Positions 44,744 through 55,478 are shown, numbered from the stretch's first letter. The stretch: DNA of 64,000 nucleotides from Bimuria novae-zelandiae CBS 107.79 (GCA_010015655.1 ML976689.1:269160-333159), one strand, 5' to 3'. Notes: a model not told the origin generated them from the sequence alone. Program-made: numbers and translations.

Positions 44744-45285
44744 ATAGTCGCGTCCTAACAAAAGAATACCTAACTAGGCAGTCTTAAGCTAGCTATTATA
44801 ATTTCTATTATAAAGCTAATACTTATTATTAAACTTAACGCCCTAAATATTAGTTATAGCCTTATAGTATAGCATAGTAACTATATTCTTTATAACCCTC
44901 TTAGCTTTGGCCTTCTTAATATTAAGCTCTTAATTAAATTAATTCTTAATCTACTAGCCTATAAAAGTATTACTTTTAAGAATAGTATTTAAAGTCTCTT
45001 TACTAAAGTAAACTAATAAAGGGGTGTATAGGTTATCACGCGTAGCTACTAACTTAGCTAGCTTATTTTTTTTTAATACTAAACTATATATATATACGTT
45101 AGAATAGAGCTATATATACTAAATTAACGCTACTTAAATCTACTAGTAGCGCTTAGATGCTAAAAGAGTCCTAAGGCCCCTTTATAGCCTAAAAAGGCTT
45201 AGATAAAAAACTTACTACGTAGTAGTCCTTTTCTATACGCTAATACTACTTATATTTAAAGCGTAGCTTTTCTTTAATATACTAG
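44744..45285. other. AT-rich RIP-degraded DNA
   Basis: Composition changes abruptly at about 44,750 to TA/CTA/TTA-rich sequence with stops in all frames, as RIP produces. No element could be named here. It ends at the ACTAG target duplication (45281-45285) of the LTR element. Confidence 0.7.
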
Positions 45286-45457
45286 TGTTGCAAAAGGCAC
45301 CTTACTAGAGCTTTCTGCGCTAGCTAGGGTTGAGCCGAGCAGCTAAGCAGCCAAGCACGCGATCCCCTAAACTTATAAATAGCTAGTTATTATAAAGCTT
45401 CCTCTCCTTAATAGACTTTATTTTTAAGCTCCCTAATCGTTGTAACTGTGCGCCATA
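45286..45457 (+). repeat. 5' LTR
   Basis: Starts TGTTGCAAAAGGCACC and ends GTGCGCCATA. Nearly every difference from the 3' copy is a transition, plus a 2-base length difference near the start. Confidence 0.88.
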
Positions 45458-46670
45458 GTTATAAGCCTAGTACCTTTATAATGCTTTATAATATATTTAC
45501 TCTATACTAGCTAATAATTATAGTAGTAAACTATTCTCTACTCCTTATTATCCTTACGCTTACGTCTCGACGCTTATAACCTATAATAAAGCTAGACTAT
45601 GCAACAACTACTACAAAGCTCCTAATAAGTAACTAACTTATAAATTATAACTTATTCCTACCTTAGTACGCGTAGCTTAAGTACCACGTAAAGGCTTAAG
45701 AGATATAAAGTTATATTAACTCTAAGGCTCTTAAGTAGATAAATATACACGACTAGGCTCTAAAGCTACTAAATATAAATACTAGGGGCAAGCCCCGTAC
45801 ATAATAGCTTAAGCGCTATAAGTTAGAGTTTGCTATTTATAGTTAGCTTATAATAAAGCTTTAGGCACTTTAGAACTAGGTCTATGCTATAGTTAATTTA
45901 TAAAAGCTAGAGCTTATAATACTATAGTTAAGTAAGTAGTAGACGCTGCAGGCGCTAATTAGAGAACTTAAGAATAATCTTTATTTAAGCAATAATAATT
46001 AGAAGGAGCAGGTACGACATATATATAGAGAGGTTACCCTACGCCCACAAAGCAGCAGAACAATAGATATAACTAAATAGCTATCTAAATAGAACCGCGC
46101 ACACGCTAACGCTGTGCTTCTAGATCTCTTAAAGATAAAGGGTACGCTGCTAATAAAGGATTTCTTACACTTAGCACTATAATATAACTATAAGTAGGCT
46201 TAGAGAGAGCTTAATAACCTATTACGACTAAGCGTAGTAGTAACTCTATCTTTAAAAGGATACGCTCGCTAGCTCGCGTAGCTCGACTAAATAACTAAGC
46301 ACGTAAGCATGTACGCTACGCTTAGAGGGCGCACTCTTAATATAAGCTATAAGTGCCTATATAAAGTAAATAGCTAGTATTAATAGAAGCCTATAGAGTG
46401 TAACCGCCTTTAGTACGCGCTCTAAGGAGAAGCTCCTTATAAGCTCTATAATAAGCCTATAAGTAAGGAGATTAGTGAAATTAAGAGCTAAATTTAAAAG
46501 GATTAGTAAAAGGTATTATTAACTAAGCTTAAGTATAAAGGGTAAATAGTAGACCCTCCTTTAGTCTTTCTAGGGAATATTAAAGCATAGATTATAGTAA
46601 GTCTATAGGTAAGTAAGTCTTTACTAGCTAGGCGCTGTAATCCTATAGCTACCTATTTTTTATATTTATA

Positions 46671-46869
46671 TACGTAGGTACTCGCACGGGTTACGTTGTA
46701 AGTAAATAGTTACCTTTAAACGTTTATTAAAGCTTTATAGTAGAAGTATACTACTTCTTTTATTTTTTTTTCTTTTTTACGTAGGTACTTGCGCGGGTTA
46801 CGTTGCAAGTAAATAATTACTCTTAAATATTTATTAAAGCTCTATAATAGAAGTATACTGCTCTTTTTT
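46671..46869. repeat. Tandem duplication of about 92 bp with 107-bp period
   Basis: The copy at 46671-46762 and that at 46778-46869 share ACGTAGGTACT..GCGGGTTACGTTG, AAGTAAATA and AGAAGTATACT in the same order, separated by a T-rich spacer. Differences are mainly transitions. Both lie inside the LTR element near its 3' end. Confidence 0.8.
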
Positions 46870-47038
46870 CTTCTCTACCTTTCTCCCAGAACTATATATA
46901 AACTAGCTACTTAGACTAATTACCTAGTAAGCTAGGGATCTAAGCTAGACGCTTTTTAAGCTTTACGCGTAAGTTTACTACCTTTTATACTTTAAGTTAC
47001 TATTTAGCTTATCGTGCTACGCTCTATAAGCTAGGGGG

Positions 47039-47212
47039 TGTATTATAAAAGGCACCTTACTAGAGCTTTCTACGCTAGCTAAGGTTAAGCTAAGTAGCTA
47101 AGTAGCTAAGCACGCGATTTCTTAAACTTATAAATAGCTAGTTATCGTAGAGCTTCCTCTCCTTAATAGACTTTGTTTTCGAGCTCCCTGATCGTTGTGA
47201 CTGTGCGCCACA
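47039..47212 (+). repeat. 3' LTR
   Basis: Starts TGTATTATAAAAGGCACC and ends GTGCGCCACA, followed by the target duplicate ACTAG. Confidence 0.88.
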
Positions 47213-47988
47213 ACTAGTTGTTTAAGGCCGTTTACTTAACTAAAAATTAATAATAATTTTTTAAATCTTTAATATTATCTTATTTCTTAGCCATGTGTCT
47301 AGTGCACTTAATATAAGGAAGATTACTATAAATATAATTCTATACAGCCTTAGTTTAAAGATATATAAGGGTTCTTATCTTATAAATATAAAGCCTAATA
47401 TAGTAAAATAGTCTGAAAAGTTATAAAAGGTATCCTAGGACGCTAAAGTAGAACTATTAAAACTAATTAGTTACTATTAGTCTTAATCTAACGCAAGCAC
47501 ACGCAATTAACTTACTACTATAGTAAAAGTATATAAAGTAAAGTTAGAAAAATATATAAAGTATATAATAAGTCGCGCGTACGTGAATAATACTCTAGAG
47601 CCTATAATAGGTGTTAAGCCCTCCGGGGTAGCTGGTCCTAAAGGGGTAAGGATTGGTTCTCGGGCAAGAGTGTTAGTAATATAGGTAAGGGGTATTAATA
47701 GCTTACGCGTATTAATAGGGCGTTAGTATTAAAGGTGTGTATAGTATAATTAAATTAATAAAAAGCCTAAGTTAAATCTAAACGATAGATTAGTAAACAG
47801 GTTAAACACGATAGTAGAGGACTACCATCGCGTTCCTATATACATGACCTCGTCCCATGGATCCTAATAATCCCAACAGTCCCAAAGTCCCCTGTGCCAA
47901 GATACTTCTGGGACGCCCGATATTTCTGGGACGCGTGACTGATCACGTGACTCATGGCTGAGTCAGGAATCTTGGCTGGGCGCACGGA
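47213..47988. other. RIP-degraded DNA grading into normal composition
   Basis: AT-rich with stops in all frames to about 47,830. From there to the Harbinger left end composition is normal and includes two copies of TTCTGGGACGC about 18 bp apart. No gene recognised. Confidence 0.6.
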
Positions 47989-48185
47989 TAAGGGCCTGTT
48001 CAATGGCCGCAATCTCATTTCGTGATCTCGGACGGTTATAGTAAGGCGCTGGCGTGGAATTTTTTATGCAGCTAGCTACACTAAATCTTCCACACCCCCG
48101 CTTCTAACGTACCAAATTTAAGCTTGTGTTCGGTGACTGCGCAATCTCATCTCGTCTTATTAACATATCTTGTTTTATCGCTGCC

Positions 48186-49230
48186 ATGGCGAGTACTACT
48201 ACACCTGCTTAAGATGGGTCGCGAGAGCTCTCGTGGAGTCAGACGCCGGCCTTGTCGCAGACACCTGCACAGACTTCAACATCCTTTACATCGTCGCCAA
48301 CGCCTGGGGGCAGCCAAAATCGCAGTTTCTAGACACCGAAAATGGTAGAGGCGCTCTTGACGTCGCTAGTTGAGCAGGTGGAGGACCATGGCCAGCGTGC
48401 TAATACCAGTTACAAGGCCTCCGCGTGGCATACAGCCATCGCGAGGGTGTCTGCAGTCTCTCCACCAGGTGTTATAGTCTCTGCTCAACAGGCCAAGAAT
48501 CGGCACAATGGCTGCAAAGCAGATTAGCGGATCTAGCAAAAGTTAAACAACCTTTCTAGCTTTGCTATAAACGAGTTTAGTATTGTTATTAGCGACAAAA
48601 AGTCTCTAAACGCGTACTTTAACGCGTATCTAAAGGCTTAAAAGTTCTATACAAAACCTCTCTAAAACAAGGATCTTTATCGGCGATTATTTAATAGCGT
48701 TATAGCTAATAGCGCTAGGGCGAAGGATATTAATTAGTTAATTACTACGTTAGTTAAGTAATAAGACTCTAACAGTACTAAGGATAATAATAATAATAGG
48801 GCGTCCTTAGAGGCGCGTAAAAGGCGCGCGATATTATTAAGAAGGTCTTATAAAAGGATAACTACGAGCGACAAGTTAAGTAAGTAAGTTAGTAATATAG
48901 TAGTAGAGCTAGGGGAATTAGTTAAAGCTCTCTCTAAAGACCTATAAAAGGAGGCGATTAATTACTTTTTAAAGACTTATAGTGTCTTAGACTTTCGCCT
49001 AAAACTACCTATTATGCAGAAATTTGAGTCGCACTTTTAGGCTAAGCTTTATTTTAGTCTAAAGCCTCTATTAGTGTAGAAAGCCTAGGTAAAATTGCAT
49101 ATAGCGTAGTAGCTAGGGCTCCTACGTAACAAGTAGCTACAACTTACCGTAATTAGCTTAATGTAGGAGGGAGAAGGTAGGTTGCAGGAAAAGGATAAAG
49201 TATAAGAGACTTTAGGTTAGAGCTAGTAAA
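48186..49230 (+). pseudogene. Harbinger Myb/SANT-like DNA-binding protein, RIP-killed
   Basis: One continuous frame starts at ATG 48186 (MASTTTPA, then a stop) and runs about 1 kb without an indel, broken only by stop codons. It contains MVEALLTSLVEQVEDHGQRA, SYKASAWHTAIARVSAVSPP, QQAKNRHNG, then D-stop-RI-stop-QKLNNLSSF and SLNAYFNAYLKA, matching the three-helix Myb/SANT-like domain of fungal Harbinger partners (W at the end of helix one; AKNRHNG in the loop; stops where tryptophan is expected). The C-terminal part has KEAINYFLKTYSVLDFRLKL. In intact elements this protein helps the transposase reach the nucleus and bind the ends. All stops are TAA or TAG. Confidence 0.75.
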
Positions 49231-49699
49231 GTGCTAAGACTCGTAATAGTGGCCCGTGCGTTATTAGCGTAGTTACTATTCTTAGGTTATATACTCTAAA
49301 TTGTCTATAGCCTATGCAAAATTTATACCTATTATATATAAATTAGTCTTGTTATTCTAGAAAAGTTAATTTTACGCTAGTAGACATGCTACTCTAAAAA
49401 ATACGCATACTACGCCTTACATAGCTAATATTCTAGCGTGATAGATTAAAGTGCTCTTACTTAAAGCGTTTAACCTAGAGATTTTTAAGCTTCTTAACGC
49501 GACGTTGCTATAAAGTCTCTCTACCTACGCAGCTTGCTCCTTCTTCTCTATACCTTACTTTCTTAAATTGCTTGTCTATACGACGCCCACATCTCTATCG
49601 CTATTGCCTTACGCAGCAGCACCCTATTAGGGTTTTCTATTAGTTGCTAGTCTTCTGTAACTACAACCTCCTAGAAGAAGTTCTTATGACGCTTATACG

Positions 49700-50677
49700 T
49701 ATACGCTAGTAACGTATTAAAATCCTCCCTAACGCTGCCCTCCTTATTAATTAAGTTATATATAGCTACAAGGGCGTATACGAGCTTAACCTAAGTCTCT
49801 ATATTAAATTTATAAGGCCTATTAAAAACCCGCTAGCAACGCTTAAAGACGCTAAAGCACTACTTAACGATGTTTCTTAGCAATAAATAGTAATAGTTAA
49901 ATAGCTCTTTTAGCGTCTGCGGCCGTCTATCTAGCACCTGCGCTATTTCTTGAAGGTGATACTATACGCCGCAGTACAGTATAAGGGTAATATTACTATT
50001 CGTATACCCAGCGTCAGCCAGGTAATACTTACCTGGCGGAGCTGTAAATCCCCGTCAGCGAGCGTCCTTTAACATTTAACTATTATAAGTACTGCCCTCC
50101 TAGCTAGCTAGTACGTACACGAAGTTTATGTTAAAATTAATAGCCGCTAATACGTTTTATAATAGGTATCTATAGCGGTTTTAGTATCGCTTTTAGTTCT
50201 TAGCTAGCATATAGACTTTAAAGTTTAACCCGTCTAGAGCTCCTACGCAATCCTTAAAAAATAGTATACGTTTTAGGTTGTCGCAAATAGCCTCTAGGAT
50301 ATCGCTAAAGGGTAACTATACTACTTCTAAGTATAGCTAGAGTACTATAGTAAGGACTTCGTGAAAGTTGCTACTAGCGTTAGCTAAAGTTAAGCCAAGT
50401 TTCTGTGTACGTACGTAGTAATCGTGCTTAATAAGTGCCTATAGCGGTGCTTAGCTTCCCGCCAGCCAGCGCCCTGCGCGCAGACGTACAGAAAGGTGAG
50501 TACTTTTTCCTCTACCTCGATTGTTCGGCCATTTCTAACGTGTGGCCTATAGTGCTTGACGAGCTGTTTGAAGGCCCTCCGCCGCAGTTGGGTCTCCTCA
50601 TACAAATATAAGTCGTTGGCGAGGCACCTGGCTAGCCATGCCGCCCCCAAACACATATCGTCTTCACACTTGTTCAC
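49700..50677 (-). pseudogene. Harbinger DDE transposase, RIP-killed
   Basis: On the minus strand from about 50677 a frame reads AFKQLVKHYRPHVRNGRTIE, then VEEKVLTFLYVCAQGAGWRE and RHLLSTITTYVHRNLA. After a one-base slip near 50380 it continues as FHEVLTI, LPFSDILEAICDNLKRI and FFKDCVGALDGLNFKV, where DG marks the first catalytic aspartate. PPGKYYLADAGYT near 50030-49995 gives the second (LADAGY), and a later LLLRN.VKHCFSVFKRC corresponds to the third catalytic region. This order is that of the DDE_4 nuclease of Harbinger elements. Many TAG codons and the slip make it inactive. The listed 3' limit is approximate. Confidence 0.75.
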
Positions 50678-50683
50678 CCCTGT

Positions 50684-50706
50684 GGGGGGGGGGGGGGGGG
50701 GGGGGG
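50684..50706. repeat. Homopolymer of 23 G
   Basis: An uninterrupted run of 23 G lies just upstream of the transposase remnant inside the Harbinger element. The run length in an assembly is unreliable. Confidence 0.8.
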
Positions 50707-51068
50707 TGGCGGCTGTCTCAGCAGCGTTAATTAATACTAAAGTTATTACTATTAACGCTCCTATAAGGCCTATAAGGCTCTCTTTACTAAGTATCGCGGA
50801 GGTTAAAAACGCCGAGATTATGCGAGATTAAGCTTAAGACCTTAAGCTTAGTTAAGATTATAATTTCGCGCCTAAATAGGTATAAATAAGCATCTTATTA
50901 GTACTAGTAAGGGTTAATTTAGCTGGGGCTATCTTACAAGATAGGACCTCTATTTATAACGTTAAGATTACGCTTAAACCAAACACGACATTAATTTCAT
51001 CTCAGTCTACCCACTTTTGGTATAGTGAGATGAAATCAAGGTTGAGATTGCGGCCACCGAACAGGCCC

Positions 51069-51540
51069 TAAGTGTCCATGCCCCGCCCCGCGTCATGTTG
51101 GATCTCAACGGATCTTAACATAGGCTAGCGGCGATGCCGTTCCTGCCTCCTGGCATTCACGATATTCTAACACCACCGGCGATCGAGCGCATCAGGCAAC
51201 AGGATCTATTGCGCCAACAGGAGCAGAGACAACGACGCGGCGGTCACCCTTGTTCTGGTCTCTTTAAGAAGATAAACGGTCTCCTATACCGCCATACGCT
51301 GCAAGAAGTAGCGATAGCTAGGTTAATATTAAGGCTAAACTACTTTTATAATAACTATTAGCGCTATTAGTTCGCCTATCTTTAAGGCTATACTGTTCTA
51401 TTCTAAAGCTACTACCTACTTAAACGCGAGGTAGCCTAAGGAGGAATAAGGTATTAACTTACTAAGATTTATTAGTATTTAAATAACGTGTACTGCCTTC
51501 CTTTTCTTAGTTCTAACCTTCTTATAAAACTTAGAATCTG
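51069..51540. other. Repeat-island DNA, possible ORF fragment
   Basis: A plus frame from ATG 51134 (MPFLPPGIHDILTPPAIERI, then RQQDLLRQQEQRQRRGG) stays open to 51361 and then dissolves into TA-rich stops. Family not recognised. It is in a different frame from the following remnant. Confidence 0.35.
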
Positions 51541-52146
51541 ACACTCGCTAAAGTTCTGCGACAAGTGAGTACATCTGTCACTGTATCGGCTCCCACTTCT
51601 ATAGTAAACGCGGGCCCTGTGACTACATGTACATTTTTATCGATTCCTGCACCAGCCCCTACGCCTAGTGTTGTATACCCTCGCTCGTCTCCGCCTATGG
51701 CTGTTGCAGTGTCTGTCACGGTAGCATCGCCTCTAGCCTAGCGGGCTCCGTCATTACAAGAATTTCTGGCTGATATCGAGAATCGACGGTCTTAGGTAGT
51801 TATATATTAGTATAATGACATGTTCGCAGCGAATAACTTCTTAGTAAAAATAAGACAGGAAGACGATCTAGTAGAGTTGGTTGAAGCACGGAACATAGCT
51901 CTTGCTATAGAAGGGCTTTTCGCTTCCTGTACTCCGACCATGGCCTGGAACTATCATTTCGGAGATATGGAGGCGTTCTACGCTGAGGGGTTTGCGCAGG
52001 TTGATGCTCAAAATGCGCTCCTTGAACCTCAGGATGCACTCCCTGAGCCCAGGGAGCCTGCGCAGCGACCCAAGCGGGCTGCAACAATAGCAGCCCCAGA
52101 AGCATGGAAAGCTCTTAGCCCGCGCAAGAGACATCGACGTCAGTAA
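51541..52146 (+). pseudogene. RIP-hit ORF with possible SAM-like domain
   Basis: One frame from about 51541 to TAA 52146 is broken by three TAG codons (51739 and two more before 51820), each suiting CAG or TGG. It holds a Ser/Thr/Pro/Val-rich linker, then RAPSLQEFLADIENRRS, YNDMFAANNFLVKIRQ and EDDLVELVEARNIALAIEGL. The spacing of short helices (LQEFL, ..FAANNF, DLVELV...ALAIEGL) resembles sterile-alpha-motif-like domains. The C-terminus has ALLEPQDALPEPREPAQR and a basic end (SPRKRHRRQ). It may be a repeat-associated or host gene mutated by RIP spreading. Function and family unknown. Confidence 0.4.
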
Positions 52147-52771
52147 GAGATAGTCTCATCATATGTACATTTATCGTCAGGCGTTACCTAGTTGTTCAGT
52201 CTGCACTGCTGTGCATTTTAATTATTGTAATTTATTTAGCACTAGTCGAAGTGTGGTTAGCGTTGGGGACAAATCTCGCCAGCCATCAATCAATCAATCG
52301 ATACCGGTCACCACTGTACCGTACAAAAGAGGCTCACTCCACAGTCATGATGTTGGTGTGATCATCTATCACAATATTGCATCGCAATTTATATAGTACA
52401 AACACCTACTGTAGTTTCGAAATGAATGGATAGTTTCCAAGCAGAGTGAAAATGCACAGGTGCACTCACGGAACTGCTCCGACCGCGCTTTTCAACTCCT
52501 CTTGACAAATGAGTGAAAGGAGCTGAAGATGCGGGCCATCTGGTTTCGGGTAGGCTGCCGAAAGGCTGCAGTGAAATTGTGGTCGCGCGCGACGCGTTTC
52601 GTTGCGGTGCTTCAGATATAAACGCGCCTACCACGCACTATGAGCTAAGTCCCCCATTCATCCGTGCAGCCCGCATCAACCGATCGCGAAATAAACTTGT
52701 CTAAGTTTATTACACACTGCCGTAATCCAGGTTGAAATCCTTTTTGTCTCGAACAACGAAAGAATCGCAGG
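52147..52771. other. Intergenic, promoter side of the CHMP7-like gene
   Basis: Composition returns to normal. A short ATCAATCA run lies at about 52,286. No gene seen. Confidence 0.45.
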
Positions 52772-54403
52772 ATGAATTACAAGCCGAACAACAAGCGCAC
52801 GTGGACTGCCTTTGACGCTAGTCAGGGCACCCCTGCCCAAGCTTCCGCCGCCGTGCATCAATCGCCGAAACCCCAGAAGCGCTTCGTCAAGAAACTCAGC
52901 AGCAAGAAACTACGACAGGCCGCAACACATCTAGTAAAAGAGCCTGACATGACCGAACTCGTTGAGTATATCTACACGCACGAGGAAGCTTTCAAGAACC
53001 AAAACCGGATAGCGTCTCTGTACTCCGACTTTCGCGGGCAGCGTGACACCAACCCGGATGGGTACCTCGCGAACCTCAACGCCTGGAGAAAAGCACTCGA
53101 ACATGCAACGCGCGCAGGCGTCGTTCCTGGATCCGGAACAACGAAGAATCTCCTAATAATCGACACCAGTAACGAGTTCGCGCGGGCATTGCAACATAAG
53201 CAGTACGGGTTACCAACATGTCTGCGAGAGGTCTTTCTGGACGCGATCAAGAAAGGGGCTTTTGTGCCGGTACCAGACTGGACGACATCAACACAATCGA
53301 TATACCATAAATCATGGTTCACAATTCCCAAGATACCTACCGTTGGTGGCGTGCTCTCCGGCGCTTGGGAGATAGGGAAGAGTTCGATCTTCGGCCCCTC
53401 CACCCAGCTGCCTGCCGGGTCTTTCGTTGTGGTCGCGAATGTGGAGGCGGTTGCAGAGGCTATTTTGAACGATTATCGAAGCCAACCGCATACGTCGACC
53501 GCCGATCGGATCTTCTCGAAGACCGCATTTTGGAAACGCTTTGGTGACGCGCCGAGTACCGGTGTTGCAATCACCGCACGCGATCTCGACGTGCTTTTGG
53601 TGCACATGAGCCGCGATAAGCAAGTGCTGTCCGTCAGCGGCAACACAATAAAGTTTAAGGCTGAGACAGAGGATCAACCGTCGCCGGTTGTCCAAGAGGA
53701 TGAAGCCATAGCGGAGCTTCACGACGCGATCGAGACGGCCAAGAAGCGACTTGTCCTACTCCAAGCCAATGCCACGAAGTTTGGGCTAGCTGCAAAAGAG
53801 GCTGTGCAGATAAAGCAAATAGTACGCGCGAAGACTTGCCTGCGCAGGAAGAAGATGGCCGAAACGTCGCTGGAACACTATACCAATCTGAGTCTACAAC
53901 TTGAGGAGTCGTACTCTAAGCTACAGCAAGCTGCAGATCAGGTTGGCATCATAGAAGCCATGAAGGCTGGTGCAGAGGCGATGGCTACCCTCAATCTCAA
54001 GGTCGGCGGTGTCGAAGGTGTGCAGAAGGTGGTCGACGCGGTCAATGAGGAGATGGCAACCACCGACGAGATCACCAACATCATTAATGAATCCGCTGAT
54101 CCAGTTGACGAGGAGGAGATCGATGATGAGCTGGCTGAAATGGAGAGGACCGAGAAGGAGAAGAAGGAGCGGGAAGATGCAGCTAGAGCAGCTGAGCGTC
54201 TCGCTGAACTTCCCGAGGCTAAGAAGGCCCGCATAGAGGAAGGCCACGAGGCAGCGAAAGCTACCGAATCTCCCGCGGATGCGAGGCAAGAGCGGGAAGG
54301 GGAGGATCTTGAGACAGATGAGATAGCAAGTCAACTGTCTACTGTCGACATCCGCGAACCTCAAGAAAAGAAGAGTGAAGAGAGGGTTCCGATGGCCGCT
54401 TGA
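52772..54403 (+). CDS. CHMP7-like ESCRT-III (Snf7 family) protein
   Basis: Single exon, 543 residues, ATG 52772. The N-terminal half (SDFRGQRDTNPDGYLANLNA and further: SIYHKSWFTIPKIPTVGG, GAWEIGKSSIFGPSTQLPAG) corresponds to the winged-helix region of CHMP7. From about residue 310 a Snf7-like helical core begins: AIAELHDAIETAKKRLVLLQ, RAKTCLRRKKMAETSLEHYT, QAADQVGIIEAMKAGAEAMA and EITNIINESADPVDEEEIDD, with the acidic regulatory C-terminus. In yeast and animals this protein works in ESCRT-III at the nuclear envelope and endosomes, sealing or surveilling membranes. The tail (EMERTEKEKKEREDAARAAE) is strongly charged. It is the first intact host gene beyond the RIP island. Confidence 0.87.
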   Translation: MNYKPNNKRTWTAFDASQGTPAQASAAVHQSPKPQKRFVKKLSSKKLRQAATHLVKEPDMTELVEYIYTHEEAFKNQNRIASLYSDFRGQRDTNPDGYLANLNAWRKALEHATRAGVVPGSGTTKNLLIIDTSNEFARALQHKQYGLPTCLREVFLDAIKKGAFVPVPDWTTSTQSIYHKSWFTIPKIPTVGGVLSGAWEIGKSSIFGPSTQLPAGSFVVVANVEAVAEAILNDYRSQPHTSTADRIFSKTAFWKRFGDAPSTGVAITARDLDVLLVHMSRDKQVLSVSGNTIKFKAETEDQPSPVVQEDEAIAELHDAIETAKKRLVLLQANATKFGLAAKEAVQIKQIVRAKTCLRRKKMAETSLEHYTNLSLQLEESYSKLQQAADQVGIIEAMKAGAEAMATLNLKVGGVEGVQKVVDAVNEEMATTDEITNIINESADPVDEEEIDDELAEMERTEKEKKEREDAARAAERLAELPEAKKARIEEGHEAAKATESPADARQEREGEDLETDEIASQLSTVDIREPQEKKSEERVPMAA

Positions 54404-54982
54404 GTGGCGCCGGAACTGTACTTGACTAACTCAGCCATTTGATATCAGCAACAGAGACGCTATGTGTACATATGCAGCATTTGGGCGGTCACGATCCATG
54501 CCATGCTTCACGCGATGTGCATTTAGGCAAACGCGAAGTGGAACGACTATGATTGGACGAATGATACGAATGGTGTTAATTCTACGGATGGGAGCTATGT
54601 CTTAGGCATTGTTGGATGGTTTGGAAGACATGACCTGGTGGCTGTACAGACTGAAACATAGAGTTATATATACCCCAGCTTGCGCATCGATACTGAACAC
54701 GATCACGAGTCCATTCTAGTATTTCAGTGCTCGTGGAAGTACGCACCCCAAGGTCGACATGCAATGTGACCCCTTCCGACGGTCGTCTCTCACAGGTGCT
54801 CCTTCCCGAGCTCGCATCCGCTAAGCCGCTTTCGCCACAGCTGCCAAGATCGCATGAACTTCACTCTCGGCCCGTCACCGACGACATTTCCTCCACACCT
54901 CCACGCCGCCTCCCACCCTTGAGGCCCCCCACAACCTACAACTCTCCACTCACCGTAAACGACAAAATACTTGCGGCCCCCA
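54404..54982. other. Intergenic
   Basis: Promoter region of the following complex I gene; rich in C and CT just before the ATG. No gene seen. Confidence 0.45.
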
Positions 54983-55478
54983 ATGCCTTCGGCCGCCCCG
55001 CTCCGCGCCGCGGCGCGCACCTCGACCGCCGTCGCGACACGCCAACCCAACCTCAAGTTCCCGCTTTCTTTCCGCCGACAGTTCTCGCAATCGAAGTCTG
55101 CACGAAGTGGCCACGGCCCGAGCTACGACCCGCCATCCGGATGGCTGTTCGGCGTTAAGCCTGGGGAGAAGTACCAGAAGGAGGGGTGGGAAGGCATTTG
55201 GTACTGGGGATTCTACGGCAGCTTTGCGTTAGCAACCATAGCGTATGCGTTCAAGCCGGATACCAGGTTCGTGGGATCACTTTTCTGGGAGAATGAGCTC
55301 GCCTGCGGTAGCAAGAGGGGTGGCAAAAGCAAGCATAGGATGACGTGTTTGGTGGAATTGCATACTCTGTGCAAAGCTGACGTTGCGTAGCATTCAAACA
55401 TGGGCTCTTGAGGAGGCCCGCCGACGGCTGGAAGCAGAGGGCATCCTACAGGACCCCGATACAAAGCCGAAGGAATAA
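54983..55478 (+). CDS. NADH:ubiquinone oxidoreductase ESSS subunit (complex I), two exons
   Basis: Exons 54983-55266 and 55391-55478 give 372 bases, 123 residues; the intron starts GTTCGT and ends CGTAG. The N-terminus (MPSAAPLRAAARTSTAVATR) is a mitochondrial presequence. The mature part has SGHGPSYDPPSGWLFGVKPG and a single transmembrane segment (GIWYWGFYGSFALATIAYAF), and exon 2 supplies SIQTWALEEARRRLEAEGIL. This matches the ESSS (NDUFB11-type) accessory subunit in the membrane arm of mitochondrial complex I. Exon 1 alone would read through into unrelated sequence, so splicing is essential. Confidence 0.88.

Larger units (their letters stand above)
45286..47212. mobile_element. Short LTR retroelement, RIP-degraded, complete with TSD
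   Basis: Two direct repeats, 45286-45457 (172 bp) and 47039-47212 (174 bp), frame a 1581-bp interior. Each begins TG (TGTTGCAAAAGG and TGTATTATAAAAGG) and ends CGCCATA or CGCCACA, the former a CA-to-TA change. ACTAG lies directly outside both (45281-45285 and 47213-47217), a 5-bp target duplication. A purine run (GCTAGGGGG) precedes the 3' LTR, as a polypurine tract should. The interior is too short for gag and pol and has stops in all frames, so the element is non-autonomous or internally deleted. LTR differences are mostly C/T and G/A, so RIP explains much of the divergence. Orientation is inferred from the tract (plus). Confidence 0.88.
47992..51068. mobile_element. PIF/Harbinger DNA transposon, RIP-degraded
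   Basis: The left end GGGCCTGTTCAATGGCCGCA and the right end (reverse complement GGGCCTGTTCGGTGGCCGCA) form terminal inverted repeats of about 27 bp with two differences. TAA lies on both sides (47989-47991 and 51069-51071), the 3-bp target duplication expected of PIF/Harbinger. The element is 3077 bp and contains the two genes typical of the superfamily, in convergent orientation: a Myb/SANT-like protein (plus) and a transposase (minus). Both are filled with TAG and TAA codons in positions that suit CAA, CAG and TGG. Islands of normal composition remain at both ends. Confidence 0.88.

Noticed and set aside
48124..48373. Short plus ORFs at the left end of the Harbinger element
   Set aside because: They overlap the Myb/SANT-like frame starting at 48186 in other phases and have no domain.
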